Shown here: positions 17,927-24,806 of the stretch, one piece after another
How the letters are laid out: every line of letters begins with the position of its first letter
How positions within the stretch are numbered: the stretch's first letter is position 1
DNA from: Compostibacter hankyongensis
Lineage (GTDB): Bacteria > Bacteroidota > Bacteroidia > Chitinophagales > Chitinophagaceae
Reading direction: 5' to 3'
DNA length: 64,000 nt
NCBI RefSeq assembly: GCF_039541075.1
Contig: NZ_BAABFN010000006.1
Coordinates: 124,001 to 188,000, forward strand
Notes under the pieces: model-generated
What the model was told of the DNA's origin: nothing
The model's database searches: none
Seen by the model: the letters and a program-made list of their open reading frames with translations, nothing else
Position numbers and translations under genes: made by a program

Positions 17927-18931
17927 TCAGCGGTGAACGGGTATTACGATCTCAAAAATACTGCCTTTGGGTATATTATCGACCACCCGTATGATGCCGC
18001 CATGCTGCTGTACGATCTTCTTTGTAAGAAATAACCCCAAACCGGTCCCTTTTGTTTTACGGGTATTTTCGTTACCCACTCGGTAAAACCGGTCAAATAT
18101 CTTTTTCTTCTCCACGTCGGCAACGCCCATTCCCTGGTCGGCCACCTGCAGCAGCAGCTGCGCATCGTCCTGGGAAAGACGCACATCAATTTCCGTATCC
18201 CGGGGGGAATATTTGGCGGCGTTTTCCACCAGGTTATTGACGGCTATCCGCAGCAGGATATCGTCCCCGCTGACCCACACTTCCGGTATTACTTCTCCCT
18301 TGATCTCATGATCGCTGATGCGGGCCTTGTTGTCTTCGATGCACTGCTGCAACAGGCGCGAGAAATCAAGGGGCTCCTTTACCATATGATACTGCCGGTT
18401 TTCCATCTGCGAGGCCAGCAGCATGTTATTACAAAGATGGTTGAGCCGGTTGGTCTCCCGCAACGTATTCTCCAGCAGCTTTTGCCGGCGACCGTCATCC
18501 AGCTGCCGCTTCAGCAGGGTCTCCAGGTTCAGCTTGGTAACGGCAATGGGCGATTTCAGCTCATGGGTGACGGCCATCATAAAATTATGCTGCTGCCGGG
18601 AAAGCCGCATCTGCTTCCGGACAGCGCGGTATACAAAGGCGGACCCGATCAGGATCACCACCAGGAAGGTAAGCCCCTCGCCCCAGTACTTGAGGGAACG
18701 CAGGTTCTCGCGATGCTCGATCTGCAGCAGCTCATAACGGTAGGCCGCGGGGTGTTTGTCGCGGTCGATCTTCAGCTCGAGATTGTTTTTTTCGTATTGG
18801 GTGATGTCCCGGCTTTGCTCGAACAAAAGATAGCCCCACCAGATCAGTGCGGCAATGGTGTAGATGAAGAGGAAGAAGTAAAAGACAGAAATCCGTTTTG
18901 TATCGATCTTTCTGCGGCTCCGGGAGCTCAT
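17927..18931 (-). CDS. sensor histidine kinase
   Basis: A 334-residue kinase with two transmembrane helices (about 16-36 and 86-102) bracketing a short periplasmic segment of about 50 residues, a dimerisation domain with His123 (VTHELKSPIA), and a HATPase_c domain with NLVENAAKYS, the G1 box DQGMGV and the G2 box GTGLGLFLTKKI. The small sensor loop is too short for a known ligand domain, so it may sense membrane state or work through a partner. It is followed by its response regulator and preceded by gldH with an 18-base gap. Confidence 0.94.
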   Translation of the reverse strand: MSSRSRRKIDTKRISVFYFFLFIYTIAALIWWGYLLFEQSRDITQYEKNNLELKIDRDKHPAAYRYELLQIEHRENLRSLKYWGEGLTFLVVILIGSAFVYRAVRKQMRLSRQQHNFMMAVTHELKSPIAVTKLNLETLLKRQLDDGRRQKLLENTLRETNRLNHLCNNMLLASQMENRQYHMVKEPLDFSRLLQQCIEDNKARISDHEIKGEVIPEVWVSGDDILLRIAVNNLVENAAKYSPRDTEIDVRLSQDDAQLLLQVADQGMGVADVEKKKIFDRFYRVGNENTRKTKGTGLGLFLTKKIVQQHGGIIRVVDNIPKGSIFEIVIPVHR

Positions 18932-18949
18932 GCTTGTCGGTTGGAGGGG

Positions 18950-19453
18950 TTATCGGTTAACCGGCGGTCTCGCGGCCGGCGGCAGCTTTTCTATGCGTAT
19001 GCCCACGTTCATCACATGCGGAAGCGGATTGAGCCGCATGTTCTGCTCGAGGGAGAAGAACCAGGTTCCCGGCTTGCCGAAACGTGCGTTTTCCTGTATG
19101 GGTATCCGGTGTTCAAAGATATCGTCCACCCCGCTGCCCAGCCAACGGCCCTGCCGGTCGGCCAGGGGTAGCTCCACCCTGCGGGAAAGTGTGGAATCGC
19201 CCGCGTGCCGCGTACGGATCAGCAGCCAGATGTTGCTGAACGGGTAAGCATCGGTATGCCGGAGGGTAACATAGATATTATAACGTGCCGCCGTATCGGT
19301 TATGGATACCTCATAAGAGGGCCTGAACTGGTAATCCCAGGCATAACCGGGAATGGTTTCGTTCTTTTCATATACGCGCAGCGTATCCCATCCGCGGCAT
19401 CCGCAACATGCCGTTACGAGCGCAAAAAGTAAGCATCCCCCCAGCAACCTCAT
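18950..19453 (-). CDS. gldH: gliding motility lipoprotein GldH
   Basis: A 167-residue lipoprotein. The lipobox is VTAC (Cys16), followed by two further cysteines (17 and 19). The body matches GldH: VYEKNETIPGYAWDYQF, then RHTDAYPFSNIWLLI and a C-terminal GIRIEKL segment. GldH is required for gliding in Flavobacterium and is conserved across many Bacteroidota alongside type IX secretion components. It starts 10 bases after yicC and precedes a two-component system, suggesting cotranscription. The core gldKLMN genes are not in this window. Confidence 0.92.
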   Translation of the reverse strand: MRLLGGCLLFALVTACCGCRGWDTLRVYEKNETIPGYAWDYQFRPSYEVSITDTAARYNIYVTLRHTDAYPFSNIWLLIRTRHAGDSTLSRRVELPLADRQGRWLGSGVDDIFEHRIPIQENARFGKPGTWFFSLEQNMRLNPLPHVMNVGIRIEKLPPAARPPVNR

Positions 19454-19463
19454 CGGCTTTTTT

Positions 19464-20339
19464 TTACAAGACGTTTAACACCTGTTCCTTGGCTTTTTCC
19501 AGCTCATCTTTCATCATCACCACCCATTGCTGTATGGCCGCATCGTTGGCCTTCGAACCGGTGGTATTGATCTCCCGCCCTACCTCCTGCAGGATGAACC
19601 CCAGCTTTTTCCCCTTGCTGAACTCCGGCGTCTCCAGTACTTCTTTAAAATAGCGGCAGTGGTTGGAGAGGCGCACCTGCTCTTCGGAGATATCCAGCTT
19701 CTCCACATAATAGATCAGCTCCTGCTCCAGACGGTTCTGGTCGAGGTTCTCTTTCGGTGTATTTTCCTGCAGCGACGCTTCCAGGCGGGAACGTATCCGC
19801 TCCCGTCTGGCCGGTTCCTGGGCCTGCACTTTCTCCTGCAAAAGAAGGATGTTGCGGATGCGCAGCTCAAGATCCTGCTCCAGGGTCCCGCCTTCGTTCT
19901 GCCGGTGCTCATCCGTTTTCTGCAAGGCGGTCGTAAAAACCTGCTTTACCGCCTCCCATTCTTCTTCGGCAAGCTCCTCCGCGGCGGGGGCGACCACCTC
20001 CGGCAGCTTTAGCAACGCATTGAGGATATCGGTTTGCGGCAGCTGCAGCTCTCCGGCGAGCGAAGCGATGGTATGATAATATTGCCTGGCCAGCAGCGTA
20101 TTGATGGTTACCGGCTTGGCCGTACCATTCTGCTTCACCGTCACCATCACCTCCACCGATCCCCGTTGCAACGTCTGCTGAATAAGGTTGCGGATATCAA
20201 ACTCATAGGGCTTCAGCAGGGGCGGCATCTTCAGATTGATGTCCAGCTGTTTTCCGTTCAGTGATTTGATGTCTACGCTGATCGTTTTATCTCCTACCTG
20301 GGTCTCCGCACGGCCGAAACCTGTCATGGATCTCAACAT
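19464..20339 (-). CDS. YicC family endoribonuclease
   Basis: A 291-residue protein of the YicC/YloC family. The start MLRSMTGFGRAE is the family's conserved N-terminus, so the ATG at 20339 is secure. The C-terminal region KKLGFILQEVGREINTTGSKAND is the conserved DUF1732 motif. E. coli YicC is an endoribonuclease acting on small RNAs, and the family is linked to stationary-phase survival. In many genomes gmk follows yicC; here gldH follows instead. It is likely the first gene of a four-gene unit with gldH and the two-component system. Confidence 0.94.
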   Translation of the reverse strand: MLRSMTGFGRAETQVGDKTISVDIKSLNGKQLDINLKMPPLLKPYEFDIRNLIQQTLQRGSVEVMVTVKQNGTAKPVTINTLLARQYYHTIASLAGELQLPQTDILNALLKLPEVVAPAAEELAEEEWEAVKQVFTTALQKTDEHRQNEGGTLEQDLELRIRNILLLQEKVQAQEPARRERIRSRLEASLQENTPKENLDQNRLEQELIYYVEKLDISEEQVRLSNHCRYFKEVLETPEFSKGKKLGFILQEVGREINTTGSKANDAAIQQWVVMMKDELEKAKEQVLNVL

Positions 20340-20441
20340 ATGGTCACGCTGTTTGCATACAAACCTACATGAAAAAGTTGGTTTTACGTAAAGCCTGGAG
20401 GGCGACCGCCTTTTGCAGACGGCGGGCAGTATGTTGCGGCG

Positions 20442-21029
20442 CTATGCGCCGAACAATAAACGAAAGAAAGGGCCGCGTTCCCATTCCCGGACATCGCCCG
20501 GCTGCATATCGCCAAGCTCCAGCCCTCCGATGCGGTAACGGATAAGGCGCAGGGTAGGATAACCCACCGCTGCGGTCATCCTGCGCACCTGTCGGTTCTT
20601 TCCTTCGTGCAGCGTAAGGGATATCCATGTATCGGGTACCGATTTGCGGTAACGGATGGGGGGATGGCGTTCCGCCACCGCCGGCCGTACGGAAAAGATC
20701 TCAGCCCGGGCCGGAAGGGTATGGTAAGGTTTTCCGTCGAGATGAATCGTTACGCCCTGTTCCAGCTGATGCAGCGCCCCGGCGGTGGGCACTCCTTCCA
20801 CCTGTACCCGGTAAGCCCGCTCATGCCGCTCCGCAGGATGAAGCAAACGCCGGTTCAGCTGACCGTCGTTGGTAAGCAGCAGCAGTCCTTCGCTGTCGTA
20901 ATCCAACCGCCCTACCGGGTAAACATCGCGGGGAAGATCAAAGATGTCGGCAAGCGTTTGTTTGCCGGGAACCGGTGAGAACTGACACATTACCCGGAAG
21001 GGTTTATAAACGCTGTAGTAACGTAGCAT
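20442..21029 (-). CDS. RluE-like rRNA large-subunit pseudouridine synthase
   Basis: A 195-residue RsuA/RluE-type pseudouridine synthase lacking an N-terminal S4 domain, as in RluE. The catalytic motif GRLDYDSEGLLLLTNDG (residues 40-56, catalytic Asp in RLDYD) and the GKNRQVRRM segment are present. RluE modifies U2457 of 23S rRNA in E. coli; the exact target here is inferred from the closest domain layout. The start at 21029 (MLRYYSVYKPF) matches the family. A one-mismatch -7 box (TATCTTTA, minus strand, 21041-21034) lies just upstream. Confidence 0.9.
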   Translation of the reverse strand: MLRYYSVYKPFRVMCQFSPVPGKQTLADIFDLPRDVYPVGRLDYDSEGLLLLTNDGQLNRRLLHPAERHERAYRVQVEGVPTAGALHQLEQGVTIHLDGKPYHTLPARAEIFSVRPAVAERHPPIRYRKSVPDTWISLTLHEGKNRQVRRMTAAVGYPTLRLIRYRIGGLELGDMQPGDVREWERGPFFRLLFGA

Positions 21030-21099
21030 GACTTTAAAGATAAACGGAAAACATCAGAAAAAGCAGCGGGAGTAAGGCCTTTAAAAGCAGTCCATAAAA

Positions 21100-21125
21100 A
21101 AAGCCCGGCAGGATAACCGAGCTTT
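21100..21125. terminator. hairpin with A-run and T-rich flanks
   Basis: AAAGCCCGG (21100-21108) pairs with CCGAGCTTT (21117-21125) with one mismatch. The left arm is preceded by an A-run and the right arm is followed by CTTGTT. It looks like a weak bidirectional terminator, but it lies upstream of both divergent genes, so its role is unclear. Confidence 0.4.
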
Positions 21126-21305
21126 CTTGTTATGTGAATGGGTTAGTAAGTACAGGGATAAAATTTTCCCTACACAATATTAAAAATAATTTTCTCACAA
21201 AAGAACATTTTTGTGAAATTTTTATTCACATTTTTTACGGGGCTGTGGATAACGATAAAGAAAAGTATCCTTTAGATTGCTTAAAAACGAATCGGGCCGA
21301 ACGCT

Positions 21306-21313
21306 TAACTTTG
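21306..21313 (+). promoter_or_regulatory. -7 box upstream of the LpxD-like gene
   Basis: TAACTTTG fits TAnnTTTG exactly, 79 bases before the ATG at 21393. No convincing TTTG is found at the -33 position. It predicts a leader of about 70 bases. Confidence 0.45.
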
Positions 21314-21392
21314 TATGTCTTTTATTATAAGCTGCCGGAATAGGCGCGTATGCGAATCTTAACCGCGGCATTATCGGCTAAACAAAAGGATC

Positions 21393-22379
21393 ATGCAATT
21401 CGAACAACCTGTACCGGTAACCTGGGTAGCCGGTTTTATCGGCGCCGTTCTTTCGGGTAATCAAAACCTGCAGGCTACCGGGCTGAACGAGATACACAAG
21501 GTAAGACCCGGCGATATCTCTTTTGTCGACCTGGAGAAATATTACGACGCCTGCCTGCGTTCCAGTGCTTCGATCATCATCATCGATAAAGAGGTGGAGT
21601 GCCCGGAGGGCAAAGCCCTGCTGGTCACCGAAGATCCCTTTAGCGCTTATGTAAAGCTGGTAAAACATTTCCGGCCTTTTGTCCCCGCTGCAAAAATGAT
21701 CGCCGACGATGTCCTTATCGGAGAAGACACGGTCATACAGCCTAATGTATTTATCGGCCATGGGGTCCGGATAGGGGACCACTGTATTATCCATCCCAAC
21801 GTTACCCTGTACGATCATACGGTCATCGGCAACAACGTGATCATCCATGCGGGCGCCGTAATCGGGGCCGATGCCTTTTATTATAAGAAACGCGGCGATC
21901 GGGAAGTGGCTTATGATAAGCTGGAAAGCTGCGGGCGGGTAGTTATCGAAGACGATGTGGAAATAGGGGCAGGCAGCACGGTCGACAAAGGGGTGAGTGG
22001 AGATACGATTATCGGCCGTGGCTCAAAGCTGGACAACCTGGTGCATATCGGCCACGGTGCGGTAATAGGGAAGAACTGTCTGTTTGCCGCACAGGTGGGC
22101 ATCGGCGGAAAGACCATAATAGAAGACAACGTCACCTTATGGGGACAGGTGGGCGTATCCAAGGACCTTACCATCGGTGCCGGCGCGGTGGTGCTGGCAC
22201 AGAGCGGCGTGCCCAGCTCGCTGAAAGGGGGAAAGGTTTTCTTCGGGTACCCGGCAGAGGATGCGCGGTATAAAAGAAGAGAGCTGGCCTGGATCAAGCG
22301 GATTCCCGAGATATGGGAAAAGATCAAGGGACTGTCACAGGACGCAGGGGAAAGGTCAAAGGAGAAAGGTGAAAGGTAA
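21393..22379 (+). CDS. LpxD-family UDP-3-O-acylglucosamine N-acyltransferase
   Basis: A 328-residue left-handed beta-helix acyltransferase. Residues 1-100 are the LpxD uridine-binding domain, followed by hexapeptide repeats (about 105-285: IGEDTVIQPNVFIGHGVRIG and similar) with the conserved HIGHG loop (about 218-222) and a C-terminal helix. LpxD adds the N-linked hydroxyacyl chain in lipid A synthesis. Bacteroidota commonly have two LpxD-like genes; the main one sits near lpxC-fabZ, which is not the case here, so this may be the accessory paralog. The last dozen codons (DAGERSKEKGER-stop) are encoded by an intergenic repeat block, so the natural C-terminus has probably been replaced. Confidence 0.88.
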   Translation: MQFEQPVPVTWVAGFIGAVLSGNQNLQATGLNEIHKVRPGDISFVDLEKYYDACLRSSASIIIIDKEVECPEGKALLVTEDPFSAYVKLVKHFRPFVPAAKMIADDVLIGEDTVIQPNVFIGHGVRIGDHCIIHPNVTLYDHTVIGNNVIIHAGAVIGADAFYYKKRGDREVAYDKLESCGRVVIEDDVEIGAGSTVDKGVSGDTIIGRGSKLDNLVHIGHGAVIGKNCLFAAQVGIGGKTIIEDNVTLWGQVGVSKDLTIGAGAVVLAQSGVPSSLKGGKVFFGYPAEDARYKRRELAWIKRIPEIWEKIKGLSQDAGERSKEKGER

Positions 22380-22631
22380 AGGGTGAAGGGCATTTTAATG
22401 ATTTGATGATTTGGAAATTTGATGATTTGATGATTACAGAAACCAGAAAAAGGTCAGGCGAAGGATGAAAGGCATTTCAAAGTTTAACATCTAAGGTTAT
22501 CTGTCTGGAATGGAACTTTAGACCTTAGACTCCGGAAACGCGCAGCGTTCACGGAGACCGCTAAAAAAACTTTGTGAACGCCGTAAACCTCAAACCTCAA
22601 ACCCAAAACTGGAAATCAGAAACCGGAAACC
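22350..22631. repeat. mosaic intergenic repeat, locus 1 (blocks D-A-B-C-E)
   Basis: A string of dispersed repeat blocks between the LpxD-like and epimerase genes. D: purine-rich GGTGAAGGGCATTTT type (22350-22397, with a partial D at 22456-22476). A: repeated ATTTGATGATTTG words (22398-22436). B: imperfect palindrome with core GGTTATCTGTCTGGAATGG (22480-22530). C: hairpin with GCGTTCAC/GTGAACGC arms (22545-22552 and 22574-22581). E: AAACCTCAAACC words (22585-22631). Blocks D, B and E recur inverted at 60.92-61.08 kb, and C recurs inverted at 23.64 kb. Block D overlaps the 3' end of the upstream gene. Confidence 0.75.
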
Positions 22632-23609
22632 TCAACCTCCTTTCAGATAAGCTTCGCAGGTATACCGCACCGTTTCTTCAAGGGGAGTGAACCGGAAGTC
22701 AGGAAGAAACTGTTGAATTTTGCTGTTGTCGTAATACACCTTCAGCTGCGCGGTATGTGCCGTTTCCCGGGTAAGCAGCGGGGCGCTTCCGGTAAACAGG
22801 CTCTTTATCTTTTCCCAGCGCCAGACCAGAGCGCCCATCCAGGGTTTGGCTTCGCGGGAGGGCGGTTGTTTTCCCAAGGCCTGCGCCATAGCGGTAAAGA
22901 GCTGCCGGTACGACCAGTTGTCTCCGTTGAGGATAAAGCGCTCTGCCGTTATCCCGCTATCCATCAGCAGCAGCATCGCGCGGACCACGTCGCGAAGATC
23001 CACGAAGCCGTTTATCCCGCAGGTATACCAGGGGAATTCGTCAAAGGCATTTTGCACCAGCGCGGCAGATCCGCTGCGCCAGTCTCCCGCGGGACCCAGT
23101 ATAACGGAAGGATTTACGATAACGGCATTCAGGCCTTCCCCGATGCCCCGCCAGACCTCCATCTCGGCGAGGTATTTGCTCTTCGCATAGGCAGCGTTAT
23201 GGGGACTGTCTTCCCATTTGCAGTGCTCGTTGATCGTCTTGCCGGATACGGCGCGCCCGATGGCCGCTACCGAGCTGACATGCATCAGCTTCTTTATCCC
23301 GCAGACGAGCGCCGTGTTGACCACATTGGCCGTACCCGATACGTTTACCGCCTGCATACGGTCCCGGTCGCCGGGCTGAAAGGAAACCATCCCTGCACAA
23401 TGAAAGACCCGGTCCACGCCTTCCATGGCCGCAGTCAGGCTGTCCACATCCAGCAGGTCGCCCTGCCGCCAGTCCACACCGCCTGCCGTGGAAGCAGAAA
23501 GGTCCGCCGGCTTCTGCCGGCAGATACAACGCAGCGGCTGCCCCGTTTCCAGCAACGACTGTATCAGGGCCGACCCTAAAAATCCGGTACCGCCGGTTAC
23601 TAATATCAA
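22632..23609 (-). CDS. NAD-dependent epimerase/dehydratase family protein
   Basis: A 325-residue extended SDR with the NAD-binding motif TGGTGFLG (residues 5-12) and a YAKSK catalytic segment (YxxxK), resembling dihydroflavonol-4-reductase or nucleoside-sugar epimerase-like enzymes. The start is TTG at 23609: the Rossmann motif begins five residues later, as is normal for these proteins, and no ATG lies further upstream in the repeat. The gene is bracketed by inverted copies of the intergenic C hairpin (22545-22581 and 23639-23674), and the start codon touches the edge of a repeat block. The substrate is unknown. Confidence 0.88.
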   Translation of the reverse strand: MILVTGGTGFLGSALIQSLLETGQPLRCICRQKPADLSASTAGGVDWRQGDLLDVDSLTAAMEGVDRVFHCAGMVSFQPGDRDRMQAVNVSGTANVVNTALVCGIKKLMHVSSVAAIGRAVSGKTINEHCKWEDSPHNAAYAKSKYLAEMEVWRGIGEGLNAVIVNPSVILGPAGDWRSGSAALVQNAFDEFPWYTCGINGFVDLRDVVRAMLLLMDSGITAERFILNGDNWSYRQLFTAMAQALGKQPPSREAKPWMGALVWRWEKIKSLFTGSAPLLTRETAHTAQLKVYYDNSKIQQFLPDFRFTPLEETVRYTCEAYLKGG

Positions 23610-23711
23610 AGTTTCGGATTTGAGGTTTCTGGTTTACGGCGTTCACAAAGTTTTTCAGCGGTCTCCGTGAACGCTTTGCGTTTGAGGTTTCGGGAGTCTA
23701 AAGTTTAAACT
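23610..23711. repeat. mosaic intergenic repeat, locus 2 (blocks E-C-B)
   Basis: It fills the gap between pheS and the epimerase gene. Reading left to right it holds E words (TTTGAGGTTTC), the C hairpin (arms GCGTTCAC 23639-23646 and GTGAACGC 23667-23674), more E words, and a B half-palindrome (AGTCTAAAGTTTAAACTTCA). It is an inverted copy of the C-E part of locus 1. Over 46 positions around the hairpin the two differ by one substitution and one indel. With locus 1 it forms inverted repeats around the epimerase gene. Confidence 0.8.
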
Positions 23712-24746
23712 TCAGACCGCGCCTTCGAATTGCTTTAAGAAGCGTACGTCGTTTTCTGAAAACAAACGCAGGTCCCTTATCTGGTATTTCAGCATGGTAA
23801 TGCGCTCGATACCCATACCGAAGGCAAACCCGGTATAACGGCGGCTGTCGATACCGCAGTTCTCAAGCAGCCTGGGGTGCACCATACCGCATCCGAGTAT
23901 CTCCACCCAGCCCGTCTGCTTGCAGACGCTGCAGCCTTTTCCGCCGCAGATCAGACAGGAGATATCCATCTCCGCGCTGGGTTCCGTAAAAGGAAAATAG
24001 GAAGGGCGGAAACGCACCCGGCTTTCTTCTCCGAACATTTCCTGCACAAAATAATACAGCGTCTGCTTCAGATCGGCAAAGGAAACGTTTTCGTCGATAT
24101 ACAACCCTTCCACCTGATGAAAGAAGCAATGAGCCCTGGCGGAGATCGTTTCGTTGCGGAATACGCGGCCGGGACAGATAATACGGATGGGAAGCTTTCC
24201 CTGCTCCATGACCCTCACCTGCACGGAAGACGTATGTGTACGCAGCACCCAGTCGGGCGCTTTGGCTACATAAAAAGTATCCTGCATGTCGCGGGCAGGA
24301 TGGTTTTCAGGCATGTTCAGCGCAGAGAAGTTGTGCCAGTCGTCTTCTATCTCAGGGCCTTCGGCAATGGAAAAGCCGATCTTTTCAAAGATGGAGATGA
24401 TACGGCTCCGCACCAGGCTAATGGGGTGACGGGCGCCCAGCCGCTGCGGCTCGGCGGGCAGGGTATGGTCGGCTTCCCTGCCGCCGGATTCTCCCGGCCG
24501 GTCCTGCAGCTGTTCCCGGCCGTTATGGTACTGCTCTTCGGCGAGCTGCTTCAGCTCATTCAGCACGAGCCCGAAATCCTTACGCTGTTCCGGGGCTACG
24601 GTCTTCATACCGGCAAAAAGCTCCTTGAGGATGCCTTTCGAGCCGAGAAACCGGACGCGAAAAGCCTCCAGGGCCGCCTCGCCGGACGGACGGAAAGCAG
24701 CAATTTCGGTTTTGTAGGCAGCGATCTGCTGTGTGATGTCTTCCAT
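23712..24746 (-). CDS. pheS: phenylalanine--tRNA ligase alpha subunit
   Basis: A 344-residue class II synthetase alpha chain. It has an N-terminal coiled-coil tRNA-binding region (about 1-85), motif 2 (GRVFRNETISARAHCFFHQVEG), a Cys cluster CLICGGKGCSVCKQTGW typical of bacterial PheS, and motif 3 (GFAFGMGIERI). The ATG at 24746 (MEDITQQI) is preferred to the in-frame TTG at 24758. pheT is not adjacent; a split pheS/pheT arrangement is common in Bacteroidota. It is followed downstream by intergenic repeat locus 2. Confidence 0.96.
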   Translation of the reverse strand: MEDITQQIAAYKTEIAAFRPSGEAALEAFRVRFLGSKGILKELFAGMKTVAPEQRKDFGLVLNELKQLAEEQYHNGREQLQDRPGESGGREADHTLPAEPQRLGARHPISLVRSRIISIFEKIGFSIAEGPEIEDDWHNFSALNMPENHPARDMQDTFYVAKAPDWVLRTHTSSVQVRVMEQGKLPIRIICPGRVFRNETISARAHCFFHQVEGLYIDENVSFADLKQTLYYFVQEMFGEESRVRFRPSYFPFTEPSAEMDISCLICGGKGCSVCKQTGWVEILGCGMVHPRLLENCGIDSRRYTGFAFGMGIERITMLKYQIRDLRLFSENDVRFLKQFEGAV

Positions 24747-24806
24747 ATATGAGGACAAAGATAAGGAGAATTCTTTCCGCCTTTCCGGGCGGCAGGAAGG
24801 GAGCGG

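Larger units (their letters stand above)
21030..21392. other. AT-rich divergent intergenic region with two DnaA boxes
   Basis: A 363-base gap between the divergent RluE-like and LpxD-like genes. It holds a hairpin at 21100-21125, an AT-rich tract (about 21160-21290), an inverted repeat CACAAAA/TTTTGTG (21196-21202 and 21209-21215), and two perfect DnaA-box matches in opposite orientation: TTATTCACA at 21222-21230 and TGTGGATAA at 21244-21252. TAACTTTG at 21306-21313 is a promoter for the downstream gene. A 69-codon open frame (21134-21343) crosses all of this and is not believed to be a gene. The composition stands out against the GC-rich surroundings and fits a control or origin region. Confidence 0.55.

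Noticed and set aside
21134..21343. 69-codon open frame in the AT-rich gap
   Set aside because: It runs through the DnaA boxes, hairpins and promoter, has no homology that I recognise and an atypical Lys/Phe-rich composition produced by AT-rich DNA.
22544..23675. Insertion sequence around the epimerase gene
   Set aside because: The inverted repeats are hairpins of a dispersed family, no transposase is encoded between them, and no flanking target duplication was found.
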